DNA of 64,000 nucleotides from a bacterium (GTDB lineage Bacteria; Zhuqueibacterota; Zhuqueibacteria; Zhuqueibacterales; Zhuqueibacteraceae), in the NCBI GenBank assembly GCA_023150945.1, contig JAKLJX010000007.1:248001-312000 (forward strand). Direction: 5' to 3'. Below are positions 27,958-36,307 of this stretch, one piece after another; positions within the stretch are counted from its first letter, which is position 1; the number at the start of each line of letters is the position of its first letter. Position numbers and translations under genes: made by a program. The notes under the pieces were generated by a model, which was given only the letters and a program-made list of their open reading frames with translations, was not told the DNA's origin and ran no database searches.

Positions 27958-29073
27958 TCAAACAAACAGGCCGATACCTTGATTGCAGTTCCGGCAAATA
28001 TCGATGCTCGCGCGTTGCGTCAGCATGCGCCGCCGGAATTGCTGATAGGCGCCGGCTTCCCACACCTCGGCGAAGCAGGCGGTGCGCAGATCGCCGGTGG
28101 TGTGATGGCCGTTCTTGTCGAAGCAACAGGGCACCACCGTGCCGTCCCAGTTCACCATCGTCGTCAGCCACGGCCGCGGGCACACGCCGCGCCCGCTCTT
28201 CACGGCAAAATCACTTTCGGTGAGATGGTAGCGGCGATAACGCTCCTCGCTCGGCAGCCAGGCGCGCGCTTCTTCGAGTGTTTCCACTTGAATGTTCTTC
28301 TTCAAAAACCGATCAACGCCAAGTTCCCGCGCAAGCTGCGCCATGGCCGGGAGCTCGTGTTCGTTGTGCTGCATCAACAAAAATTGCATGAAAAGATAGG
28401 GCGTTTTGCTGCGCAGCCGCTGCTTGGCCGCCACTAGATTGCGGATGCCCTGCAGCACCTTGGCCAGCGAGCCGCCGGCACGATAGCGGCTGTAAGTCTC
28501 CTGCGTTGCGCCATCCACCGAAATTACCAGGGTATCGAGGCCGCTGCGCACGGTGGCCTCGGCGGTGGCGGGATCGAAGTAATGCGCATTCGTGCTGGTG
28601 GTGGTGTACAGGCCGCGGCGGTGGGCATAAGCCACCAATTCGGTGAAGCGGCGGTGAATGAAAGGCTCGCCTTGATTGAAGAACACCACGTACAGGGCGC
28701 GGTCGCTCAGCTCATCGATCAGCCGGGTGTAGGTGGAAAAATCCATGCGGCCGTTGGGCCGTTCCATCGTGCCGTTGCCGGTCACGCACAGCGGGCAATG
28801 CAGATTGCAGATGTTGGTCGGCTCGATGGTGAGCACCGGCGGCACGCCCCAGACGATGCTTCTTTTCAGCAGCGCGGACAATGTGAACGAGGCAAGCGTC
28901 TGGGCGGCATTCCACAAGCGCTTCAGCGTGAGAGTCTTGAGCAGCCGGCCGAAGGCGACTTCCTTGCCGAAGGGCATTTCCCAACGATCGAAACCGGCGG
29001 AGCTGGCTGCCGGCGCATCGGCGGCAGGCTCTGCAACTTTCGTGTCAGCGGGCAAGATGGGCAGATTGATCAT
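27958..29073 (-). CDS. Radical SAM/SPASM-domain protein
   Basis: A protein of about 371 residues; the start is placed at MINLPILPADTK because the 50 codons before it look non-coding and would approach the nuclease gene. The iron-sulfur cluster motif is CNLHCPLC within IEPTNICNLHCPLCVTG, followed by GEPFIH and ISVDGATQETYSRYR. The C-terminal SPASM region has CPRPW, VPCCFDKNG and DICRNCNQG for auxiliary clusters. Such proteins modify peptides or act in lipid/cofactor maturation. No precursor peptide is recognisable nearby. It is oriented with the deacetylase gene, and a link to surface-polymer synthesis is only a guess. Confidence 0.9.
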   Translation of the reverse strand: MINLPILPADTKVAEPAADAPAASSAGFDRWEMPFGKEVAFGRLLKTLTLKRLWNAAQTLASFTLSALLKRSIVWGVPPVLTIEPTNICNLHCPLCVTGNGTMERPNGRMDFSTYTRLIDELSDRALYVVFFNQGEPFIHRRFTELVAYAHRRGLYTTTSTNAHYFDPATAEATVRSGLDTLVISVDGATQETYSRYRAGGSLAKVLQGIRNLVAAKQRLRSKTPYLFMQFLLMQHNEHELPAMAQLARELGVDRFLKKNIQVETLEEARAWLPSEERYRRYHLTESDFAVKSGRGVCPRPWLTTMVNWDGTVVPCCFDKNGHHTTGDLRTACFAEVWEAGAYQQFRRRMLTQRASIDICRNCNQGIGLFV

Positions 29074-29197
29074 TGCGGGTCGATTTTTCTCCACGTAGCA
29101 TGAAGGGGATTGACAATCATGTTCACGAAAAGCTGAAGCCGCGCGGGGGTGCCGTCCGTCGCGATCAAGCGCCGCCAAGCCGCGCCGCACTGTGGGG

Positions 29198-30433
29198 TCA
29201 CTTATGTCGTCGTGAATCAGCATTCTTTGGAGGTAGTTGCGACGGACGGCTCACGATCACAACATCCACAATGCCAGGAATTTCCAATAGCGTACGCCGG
29301 GTGATATCATGTTCCTGGACGCTTGCCGAATCATCATAGATGAACACAATTAATGACTCATAACGTAGATCGCGAAGATAGGGAATGCAATCTTCCTGAA
29401 CCTCCTTTTCGATTTTCTTAAAGTCATCCTTGCTCGTCGCAAATTTTGCCTCAACGATGAGCTTCAGCGATCCGATTCCAAAATCTGCCTTGTAGGTGGA
29501 GTGGCCGAATTTCGGTAACGTATCTTCATCGACGACATCTGGAAAATAAGAGCGGAGAATCAGCCAAAGAATGTCTTGCACCTCGCGCTCTTGTGTGACC
29601 GGCCACTTAATGGGCGTCTGAAGTTCGTCCCTATCCCAACGCCAGCGCCTCATTGCAGACTCAAAATTATGAAGCACTGCTGCCACGTGCCTTGGCTGCA
29701 ATAACGCTGTTCCTAAAGCATGAAAAAGAATCGAATTTACACTCGACCAAATGAAAGCCGCTTGGGAGGCGGACTCGAAATGAAGATTTGTCGCCGTTTG
29801 GAACAGGATACTCTGGCGTTCGTTATCTATTTGCTGCTGTGACGGCTCGTTTTGATAAATTTGATGGCGAATAGCCCAGTCGGAGAAGGCCAATTGATAC
29901 AGGCCTGTCGCAGCAAGACTCACACTTGGTATCTTCGTATCGAAGGCGCGGAAAAAAAGATATTGCACCACTGGATCAAAGCTGGCCACACCCTTCTGCT
30001 GCATTTTCTCCAACACTTCTCTACACCAATGAAGAGTTTCCAAGCCGTCATCGCCGAGTGCAAGACTGCCAAGGATGATGCCGAGTAAACGCGTTGGGTT
30101 ACATGCGAGACTCAGATGCTCACCTTTGAAAGGGTCTCGTTCTCGAATCCGGCTGAGGCCATTAAGAAGTTGGGCATTGAACTTAAAGTTTGGCTTCGCC
30201 CACAGAGCATACCCTAGAGCCGAGACATGATCAAGATTCGTTGGCTTGAACTCTGTATCAATCCATGCATCAGTGCATTCAACCTTCCAGTCAATGGTGG
30301 CTCGGGCATCATCTTTGAGAATGTGATGGGCTAAAAGCCCCTCCACCGAACCTGGGCAGTTTTGCTCCAGAACGGCAACACGAAGGCGATCCAAACTCGA
30401 CTGTAGATAGAGATTGTGAGCTATAGAAACCAT
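29198..30433 (-). CDS. Argonaute-associated effector: helical N-domain plus PD-(D/E)XK nuclease
   Basis: A 411-residue protein encoded directly after, and overlapping by 13 bp, the Argonaute gene. Residues 1-300 are helical and match nothing I recognise. Residues 301-400 form a restriction-endonuclease fold: Asp317 in KADFGIG, then Glu328 and Lys330 in LIVEAK, giving the D-x10-ExK signature, followed by a DCIPYLRDLRYESLIVF strand region and YDDS, as in DpnII/MboI-like nucleases. Inference: the nuclease is the killing module switched on by the guide-loaded, catalytically dead Argonaute. Nucleases, SIR2 and membrane proteins are known partners of long-B Argonautes. Translation is probably coupled, as there is only a weak GAAAG ribosome site. 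Confidence 0.85.
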   Translation of the reverse strand: MVSIAHNLYLQSSLDRLRVAVLEQNCPGSVEGLLAHHILKDDARATIDWKVECTDAWIDTEFKPTNLDHVSALGYALWAKPNFKFNAQLLNGLSRIRERDPFKGEHLSLACNPTRLLGIILGSLALGDDGLETLHWCREVLEKMQQKGVASFDPVVQYLFFRAFDTKIPSVSLAATGLYQLAFSDWAIRHQIYQNEPSQQQIDNERQSILFQTATNLHFESASQAAFIWSSVNSILFHALGTALLQPRHVAAVLHNFESAMRRWRWDRDELQTPIKWPVTQEREVQDILWLILRSYFPDVVDEDTLPKFGHSTYKADFGIGSLKLIVEAKFATSKDDFKKIEKEVQEDCIPYLRDLRYESLIVFIYDDSASVQEHDITRRTLLEIPGIVDVVIVSRPSQLPPKNADSRRHK

Positions 30434-32700
30434 CTTCTTTCTTTCAGTGCGGTTGCAAGTATCTCAGGATTCCAGTTCTTCACGTGGCGCAGATGGCCGA
30501 GAAGGTCGACAATCATATTAGAGTACGAGATGGATACCGGCAGAGTGGAAGGATTAAATCCTCGCCATGACATGAAGCTGAGGTTAAAGACCTGCCGCGT
30601 GAGATAGTCCAAACTTTTGAACGTTGAATCCTCGTGAATACTAACAAGAATCGGATGCGGGCAACCTTGAAGCGATGTTTTGACCTGATAGGGGCCGGAA
30701 AGCGTGAGAAGCGCAGTGTTGGGGCCAAGCGGGACGCATTGTCCTCGTTGCGGCACCATTTTCCCCTTCGTTGCTCTGCCGAATTTCACTGCCTTGGCGA
30801 GGGGATCGAAGAGCATCCAATTATGAGAGTCACTCACATGAAGGAACGCATATTGAACATCAAAGTCTGTAAGAGATGCCGCGAAGATTTTGACCGCTTT
30901 CGCCTCTATATCCTTATATTTCTTAAAACTCTGGTGGAAAACAAACCGGACGCGATCCTTCGGCTTCCATCCGAAACGGCTGCGCAACTCCGCAACCGTC
31001 TCTTGAAGGGAGTGGATAAGGGTCTCGAGGTACTGCTCGGCGGATACTTCCTGAGTGTTGTTCGCTAAGAGATATTGTCCATCTCCACTAAAGACCGTCG
31101 TAATGCCTATCACCTTCTCACCGGCTCCGCGTCTGCTGTCGGTCAGGCGGGCACTGCCGATACCGATGACTATCTCATGTGCCAAGTCGGGGTTAGAAGC
31201 CAGCGTCCACGGAATCCCGCCGAGCTTGGCGTACATCGCGAGGCTGACGGTATTGAGTACATATTCGATGTTTTGCCGACGAAGCGTTTCGATTTTCAAC
31301 AACTGAACAGGAACGCCCTGCGCCATCAATCGGGCTTTTGTCGTGTAGTAAGGATTCTTAGCGTCTGGCAAGTCCCGATGCTGCTCTCGGATAACGGCCA
31401 GGGCAAGATTCGGTTTTTCTTTTGACGCTTCCAGAGATGCAAACTTATAGGCATCCTCCAATGATGCGTCCGCCCGCTTCACCTCATGAAACGTGAAGTC
31501 GCATGCGTTGAGATGATACTTACGCATGAAGCCTTGTCGAAATGGGGCATCGGGGTTGGTGGAATTTACGCCTTCTTTGAGTTGTTTCAGAAATTGACCA
31601 ACTTCGCCTACGAATTCTTCCGGGCAGATCACAGCAATTTTAACGCGCTTATCGGGAAACGACTCAACATCGTACGGACCATGAAGATCAATCTGCTTGT
31701 CAACCGGCCAGAGAACTGTTATTGAGCCGCCGGGTCGTAGAACGCAACTAGGTGTATTGAAAGTATGGGAATAACCGGCATCCGTACCCTTCGGGCAGTC
31801 ATGAGGCTTTTTGTTGATGCGTATGCTCAACCCCGCGCTGCACGGAATGGGAGATTTCTCTTCAAGCCAGGTACCAAGCTTATTTAGACGGTTTACCTGA
31901 TTCTCCGCGCCCAAAACTTCAAATGTCTGCTCCAGTAGGCTATGTGAAAAAGCATCGTATTTGTCGCCCAGCAGTGACTTCCCGACGACTTCGACATTGG
32001 TAGGACTCCCTTCGAGATAGCAGCTATCCAGTGAAAACTCTTCCACGTCCGAATCCGAAAGAATTACCACCCCATTTCGTACCTGCTCAACACGACCCAG
32101 GTACCTTCGCTCGAAGGGCGTGGCAACATCAGCGTCATCTCGAATACGGACAACATACAGACCCGTGAGCGGTATCCCTTCGGCGTGAAGAGCGGCGACG
32201 GTCTTCAAGAAAATGTATCGGATGCCAAAGCCTATCAGTACGCCGCTCGTGATCGCACCTTGATGCGGAGCGAGTGGGCGAACGTCGAAAGTATATTCGG
32301 GGAAGATGCCGAAAACGTCCTGCCGAACGCTGGACAAGTTACGATTCTCAAGAAGCAGAGTCACCGGTCGGAAACCAATGACTGTGTGATTGCTGGCTGA
32401 TTTGAAGAACCGGAATAGAGCATTTCGGGCAAGCGCATTGGCAAGCTGGAAATCGTTCAAGGTGTCGAATTGTTTTTCCTGCCCGATCAACGGCGCGTCT
32501 GGCGTTAACCCGATGCAAACGATGGTATTTCCTAAGGCGTGAAAAACATGTGTTGATGCATGCTGCTGCCGGAGCTCACGAAGCTTTCGAGAGAGAACAT
32601 TTTCCTTTATGCTAAGTTCCGTCTCGTTCCCATCGAAAGAGAGAATGCCACCACGAAATAGATTGGAAGTAAAACGAAGCGGCAAATAGTTCAAATGCAT
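30421..32700 (-). CDS. Long-B prokaryotic Argonaute (RsAgo-like), catalytically inactive
   Basis: A 759-residue full-length Argonaute with N, L1, PAZ-like, L2, MID and PIWI regions. The PAZ-like part (about 195-245) reads RYLGRVEQVRNGVVILSDSD then SCYLEGSPTNVEVV, characteristic of the long-B branch. The MID pocket has YYTTKARLMAQGVPVQLLK (about 451-469) and KLGG (492-495), giving Tyr, Lys, Gln and Lys for the guide 5' phosphate. PIWI lacks the DEDX tetrad: the first Asp position is Gly515 in VIGIGS, the third is occupied by FVFHQSFKKYKD (about 586-597) and the last reads YSNMI. It should bind guide and target but not cut. GAGGA lies seven bases before the ATG. Confidence 0.9.
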   Translation of the reverse strand: MHLNYLPLRFTSNLFRGGILSFDGNETELSIKENVLSRKLRELRQQHASTHVFHALGNTIVCIGLTPDAPLIGQEKQFDTLNDFQLANALARNALFRFFKSASNHTVIGFRPVTLLLENRNLSSVRQDVFGIFPEYTFDVRPLAPHQGAITSGVLIGFGIRYIFLKTVAALHAEGIPLTGLYVVRIRDDADVATPFERRYLGRVEQVRNGVVILSDSDVEEFSLDSCYLEGSPTNVEVVGKSLLGDKYDAFSHSLLEQTFEVLGAENQVNRLNKLGTWLEEKSPIPCSAGLSIRINKKPHDCPKGTDAGYSHTFNTPSCVLRPGGSITVLWPVDKQIDLHGPYDVESFPDKRVKIAVICPEEFVGEVGQFLKQLKEGVNSTNPDAPFRQGFMRKYHLNACDFTFHEVKRADASLEDAYKFASLEASKEKPNLALAVIREQHRDLPDAKNPYYTTKARLMAQGVPVQLLKIETLRRQNIEYVLNTVSLAMYAKLGGIPWTLASNPDLAHEIVIGIGSARLTDSRRGAGEKVIGITTVFSGDGQYLLANNTQEVSAEQYLETLIHSLQETVAELRSRFGWKPKDRVRFVFHQSFKKYKDIEAKAVKIFAASLTDFDVQYAFLHVSDSHNWMLFDPLAKAVKFGRATKGKMVPQRGQCVPLGPNTALLTLSGPYQVKTSLQGCPHPILVSIHEDSTFKSLDYLTRQVFNLSFMSWRGFNPSTLPVSISYSNMIVDLLGHLRHVKNWNPEILATALKERRWFL

Positions 32701-32925
32701 GACTTGTCCTCGACATTCAATGGCCCGCTATCGTTTTGCTGACGGACCAAGTGAACCCTAATAGAATACGAAGCATAAGGATGGCTATTTCTGAGAGCTA
32801 GCCTGACATGATGCCTGCTTTCGGGTAAGATCTAACTCAAATTTCATGTACTTGCTGGATGGGCTTTCTTTGCGCCGTCCACTCACAACTCAACAAACCC
32901 ACCTACCATCCGGTAGGTGTCCCAG
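32701..32925. other. Upstream region of the Argonaute operon
   Basis: This 225-bp stretch is AT-rich relative to the flanks. It must hold the promoter of the Argonaute operon, but I cannot define one with confidence; a CGTATTCTAT segment on the minus strand near 32760 is a possible -10 region. No gene seen. Confidence 0.3.
32900..32919 (-). terminator. Hairpin between the GT2 gene and the Argonaute operon
   Basis: A perfect 8-bp stem, CACCTACC and GGTAGGTG with a 4-base loop, just past the stop codon of the minus-strand GT2 gene. It is followed on that strand by GGTTTGTTG. Weak intrinsic terminator; it marks the upstream edge of the AT-richer segment. Confidence 0.45.
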
Positions 32926-34011
32926 TCACTTCTTCCAGCGGGGCTTGCCCACAAATGCAGCGGCGCCGGCGAGCAGATGCAAAATAAGATGCGTGAGTTC
33001 CCATCCGCCCAGGAAAATCCAACGCGGCCGGCAGGCCAGACGCGCTGCCGCGCTGCGCAACACCAGGAAATCCGCAGTGGCTTTCAACGCCAGCAGCAGC
33101 AGACCCGGCCAACCGGCAAGAAACGGCGCGAGCCAGAGCGCGGCATTGCACGCATGAAAAATCAAATAGCCGAGCTGCGCGGCAGGCACATAGCTTTGAG
33201 CCGCGGAAATGTGCCGGCGCTTCTGCCCAATCCAGGCGCGCAGCGAGCGTGGGCCGCCCGGGCTCAGCACTTGCGACTCCGGCGGCAGGGCAAACTCGAC
33301 TGGGCCCTGCCGCGCCAATTGCTGAAGGAGCACATCATCATCGCCGGAAACCTGCTGCGCGAATCCGGCAAAGCCACCGGCAGCCGCAAACGCGGACTTG
33401 CGATAAGCGAGATTCCGCCCCGTTGCCAGGAAGGGCTTGCGCCAGCCCACTCCCGCAAGGCCGGCAGCGGCTACGGCCAAACTGTCGAGCAGCAGCAAAC
33501 CGCTCATTGCCGGATTGGGACTTATCACCGGCGAAAAGCCCACAACTGCCACCGTGTCCGGTCGAAAACATGCGACCAGAAGTCTCACCCAATCCGGGCC
33601 GGGCCGGCAATCGGCATCGGTCAGCAGAATGATTTCATGCTGCGCCGCGGCCAGGCCGTTGGTGAGCGCATGTTTCTTGGAACTGTATCGCTCTGGAACG
33701 TTTTCGAGGCGCAGAGCTTCGAATCTGCTGTGTCTCTGCAACTCTGCCAGAAGGTTCGGGGTCGCATCCTCGCTGCGATCATCGACGATGATAATTTGCA
33801 GCAGATCATTGGGATAGGATTGGCGTTGCAGACACGAGTTGAGGTCCGCGAGATGCGCTGCTTCATTGCGCGCGGCAACAATGATCGTGACCGGCGGGCA
33901 CTCGGGTACGGCGCGCTCGCCAGCCGGCTCACGATAGCGCCAGATGCCGCGCATTACCCAGCCGACTAAAGCCAAGTAAATAATAAAACATGCACCGAGA
34001 AGAATGGTCAA
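32926..34011 (-). CDS. Membrane-bound family 2 glycosyltransferase
   Basis: A 361-residue GT2 enzyme whose start appears to be TTG at 34011, since no in-frame ATG precedes it. It has an N-terminal helix (LLGACFIIYLALVGWVM), IIVAARNEAAHLADL, IIVDDRSEDATP, ILLTDADC, TGRNLAYRKSAF, VSGDDDVLL and GQKRRH in place of QxxRW, plus three C-terminal hydrophobic segments. Motif details (GDDD cluster, LAYRK-type loop, lack of a true QxxRW) make it a closer relative of the gene at 11973 than of the one at 14150. It separates the Argonaute operon from an upstream non-coding region and is probably native. Confidence 0.88.
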   Translation of the reverse strand: MTILLGACFIIYLALVGWVMRGIWRYREPAGERAVPECPPVTIIVAARNEAAHLADLNSCLQRQSYPNDLLQIIIVDDRSEDATPNLLAELQRHSRFEALRLENVPERYSSKKHALTNGLAAAQHEIILLTDADCRPGPDWVRLLVACFRPDTVAVVGFSPVISPNPAMSGLLLLDSLAVAAAGLAGVGWRKPFLATGRNLAYRKSAFAAAGGFAGFAQQVSGDDDVLLQQLARQGPVEFALPPESQVLSPGGPRSLRAWIGQKRRHISAAQSYVPAAQLGYLIFHACNAALWLAPFLAGWPGLLLLALKATADFLVLRSAAARLACRPRWIFLGGWELTHLILHLLAGAAAFVGKPRWKK

Positions 34012-34190
34012 AGTGGCGCCAAAATATCCAACCGCGCTCTAAAAGGCAAGTGAATTCTGGCCGCGCCGGCCTCTTCAAACGGTTTGAGGCGAGGGTAGAC
34101 TTCGAGGAGCAGCATCACAGGTTTCCAAGCCTCGCAAAGTGGAGGTGGGCAAAGCACGAAAGTCGATCTTCGCGGCCAAGTGAACCGCAA

Positions 34191-34224
34191 CAAAAAAGGG
34201 ACACGGCGCGCGAAACCGTGTCCC
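34191..34224 (-). terminator. Strong intrinsic terminator, minus strand
   Basis: A perfect 9-bp stem, GGGACACGG (34198-34206) and CCGTGTCCC (34216-34224), with a 9-base loop. Read on the minus strand the stem is followed by TTTTTTG (34197-34191). This is a textbook terminator for something transcribed leftwards from upstream of 34224, yet no recognised gene lies there. Confidence 0.8.
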
Positions 34225-34242
34225 TTCTCTTTGGGGTAGGTG

Positions 34243-34265
34243 TCCTTAAAAACGAGTTTTAAGGA
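34243..34265. repeat. Perfect 9-bp inverted repeat
   Basis: TCCTTAAAA (34243-34251) and TTTTAAGGA (34257-34265) flank a 5-base loop. It sits 19 bp from the terminator hairpin, so a transcript crossing both would carry two adjacent stems. Confidence 0.6.
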
Positions 34266-34468
34266 TGGAAGTATAATGGATGATGGGGTAGCCGAACTCC
34301 GTGATGTAACTCGGTCGTCCCATCGCCGTTGTCAAACGTTGTCGTGCAAGCTGGGTGCGGCGAGGTGCCGTGACTGCTGGTGAAGTTGTAACCAAACTGC
34401 GTCAGTTGAATCTTCGCTTCTACTCTTAGCCAACTTTGTGCCAGAGAATCAAAACTGGCGCCTTCGTT
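34259..34468 (-). other. Start-less open frame ahead of the terminator
   Basis: The minus strand is open for 69 codons between a TAA at 34469-34471 and a TAA at 34259-34261. The text (for example SFDSLAQSWLRVEAKIQLTQ and TTFDNGDGTTELHHG) has mixed, protein-like composition but no start codon with a ribosome site. It could be the tail of a decayed gene or part of a non-coding transcript ending at the terminator 35 bp downstream. No family recognised. The rest of the 740-bp intergenic region holds only the candidate promoter near 34609. Confidence 0.3.
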
Positions 34469-34608
34469 TTAAGTCGAGTATTATGCGGATCTTTATGCCG
34501 TTCGACCTGACCGCGAAGATATTGCAGAAATTTCAAAAAAATGTCTCATCTCAAAACAGCCGGTCTGGGAGTGTATTACTTGAAAACGATTTCAGCAGGG
34601 CAAAGTGG

Positions 34609-34637
34609 TTGACATTGTTGGCAAAATCTGATACCTT
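34609..34637 (+). promoter_or_regulatory. Candidate promoter of the LarA-like gene
   Basis: TTGACA (34609-34614), a 17-base spacer and TACCTT (34632-34637) lie 114 bp before the ATG at 34751. The -35 is a perfect sigma70 consensus; the -10 is weak. Confidence 0.45.
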
Positions 34638-34750
34638 GCGCGGCCTGCAAAGGCGTCAGCACAGCAAAACGAGCCGGAGGGCGGCAACGGCGCGCGTGCC
34701 TCGTCCCAACCACCTTGCGGCCCAGGCCTTTTTCCGGATTTGAAGCCTTC

Positions 34751-36025
34751 ATGATTCTGAAACTGAAATACGGCACCGGCGCGATTCAGGCGGAATTTCG
34801 GCCGCCACGCCAATTCGCCGAGCTGAAACCCAAATACATCGCCACGCTGCAGAAACCCGAGGATCTCATCACCCAGGCACTGGATCACCCCCTGGGTTGC
34901 CATCCTTTCGATGAAGTCTTTCGCAGCGCCGGCAACGTCTTATTGGTTGTGCCCGACGACGTGCAGACCGCAGGCGGCGGGATATTCCTACCGATCCTGG
35001 TGGAGCGGTTGCACCGCTTGGGGCTTGCGGGTCGCGACCTCACCATTCTGGTGGCCGGCACCTGGGGCGCGCGGCGCAATGGCGTTCCGGATTTGTTGGG
35101 CTTGGCAAACACTCGCCGGGATTCACCGGCGGTGATTTACCACGACGCAAGAGAGGCCAACGCGCTGGAATACGCCGGCCGCACGCGGCGCGGCACACCG
35201 ATTTTCGTGAACCGCCTGCTGCTGGATTTTGACCGCGTGATTCTGGCCGGTGCAGTGAAGCTGCATCCGTTTGCCGGCTACGCCGGCGGCCCCAGCTTGA
35301 TCGTGCCGGATTGTGCCGGCACCGAGACCATCGAGCGGCTGTACGGTTTGGCGCTGGAAGCCGGCGGCAGCGGCTTGCATCCCCATTGCCGCGCCGGCGT
35401 CGTGGACGGCAATCCACTACAACAAGATATTCGCGAAGCGTTCCGCTTTCTATCCATTGACTTTCTGCTGCACACGATCTTGAATGATTGCGGCAATGTC
35501 ATCGGCGCGGTGGCCGGCGAGGCGCTGCAGGCTTTTGCCGCAGGCTGCCATCAGGTGGATGATCTCTATCGCGTTCCCATTTCCCAACCCGCGGATTTGG
35601 TGATTGTCAGCGGCGGCGGCGCGCCCCATGATCAGAGCTTCAGCGAGGCGCACCGCGCCCTGCATCACGCCATGGCCGCGGTGCGGCCGGGCGGCGTGGT
35701 GATTTTGGCGGCGGCATGCGATCAGGGCATTGCGCTGGAGCAAACTGCCGGCGGCGCAGTTTCACCAGGCCCGCCAAGCATGGCCGGCGACTTTCTGCAC
35801 CAGCCTCATTTCCGGGAAGCGCTGGAAGTTTCGATGCGGCAAAAGGCAGGGCAGGCGCGCATCATTCTGCTCAGCGAGATGGAGGCGACAGAGGTTGGCG
35901 GTTTGGGCTTTCACATGGCAGCCGGCCTTGGCGAAGCATTGCAACTTGCCGCCCACTGGCTGCCGGAGGCGAAATCCTGCTATTTGCTGCCCAACGGGGC
36001 GGTCACGGTGCCTTACTTGGTGTGA
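34751..36025 (+). CDS. LarA-like (DUF2088) protein lacking the cofactor lysine
   Basis: A 424-residue protein of the nickel-pincer lactate racemase superfamily; the ATG at 34751 gives the usual N-terminus (ILKLKYGTGAIQAEF). Family landmarks are VLLVVPDDVQTAGG, TILVAGTWGARRNG (THRxxT region in relatives), AGAVKLHPFAGYAGGPSLIVPD and SGGGAPHDQSFSEAHRAL. In lactate racemase a lysine in GGxKxxxPG holds the pincer cofactor; here the aligned text is GGPSLIVPD, with Ser at that place, and the THR motif is also changed. It may therefore be a cofactor-free relative or use another ligand. No larB, larC or larE genes lie nearby. Confidence 0.82.
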   Translation: MILKLKYGTGAIQAEFRPPRQFAELKPKYIATLQKPEDLITQALDHPLGCHPFDEVFRSAGNVLLVVPDDVQTAGGGIFLPILVERLHRLGLAGRDLTILVAGTWGARRNGVPDLLGLANTRRDSPAVIYHDAREANALEYAGRTRRGTPIFVNRLLLDFDRVILAGAVKLHPFAGYAGGPSLIVPDCAGTETIERLYGLALEAGGSGLHPHCRAGVVDGNPLQQDIREAFRFLSIDFLLHTILNDCGNVIGAVAGEALQAFAAGCHQVDDLYRVPISQPADLVIVSGGGAPHDQSFSEAHRALHHAMAAVRPGGVVILAAACDQGIALEQTAGGAVSPGPPSMAGDFLHQPHFREALEVSMRQKAGQARIILLSEMEATEVGGLGFHMAAGLGEALQLAAHWLPEAKSCYLLPNGAVTVPYLV

Positions 36026-36307
36026 TTGCGGTTGCTTCTGAATTTGACCCTGTTTGCCGGTATATTCCTGACTGTCATTTTTCGCGCCAACACGCTTTGC
36101 CCCGCGCTGCGGCGCGTCCAAGCCAACGCGGGCACGTCCGACGCATGCCGGCAAGCGCCTGCTCCTGAACCGCAACCGATTCCGCCCGCGCCGACCAGCA
36201 CCGCAGGAGTGGTCAGAACATGAGCCGCCCGTCCGCACAACGCCAACGAACAATCAAGATAGCCGTGCTCGAAAATCCCGGGGGTACTTTGGAAAGGAGA
36301 TACCTCA
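36026..36307. other. Intergenic region
   Basis: A 65-codon open frame begins with TTG immediately after the LarA-like stop and has a hydrophobic start (LLLNLTLFAGIFLTVIF), but it has no ribosome site and a Pro/Ala-rich tail typical of shadow frames. I do not call it a gene. Confidence 0.4.

Noticed and set aside
27046-28437. 463-codon plus-strand frame opposite deacetylase and radical SAM genes
   Set aside because: Antisense shadow; His/Gln/Arg-rich, and both minus-strand genes have complete motifs.
36026-36223. Small TTG-initiated hydrophobic frame after the LarA-like gene
   Set aside because: No ribosome site, Pro/Ala-rich tail and no similarity to a known small protein.
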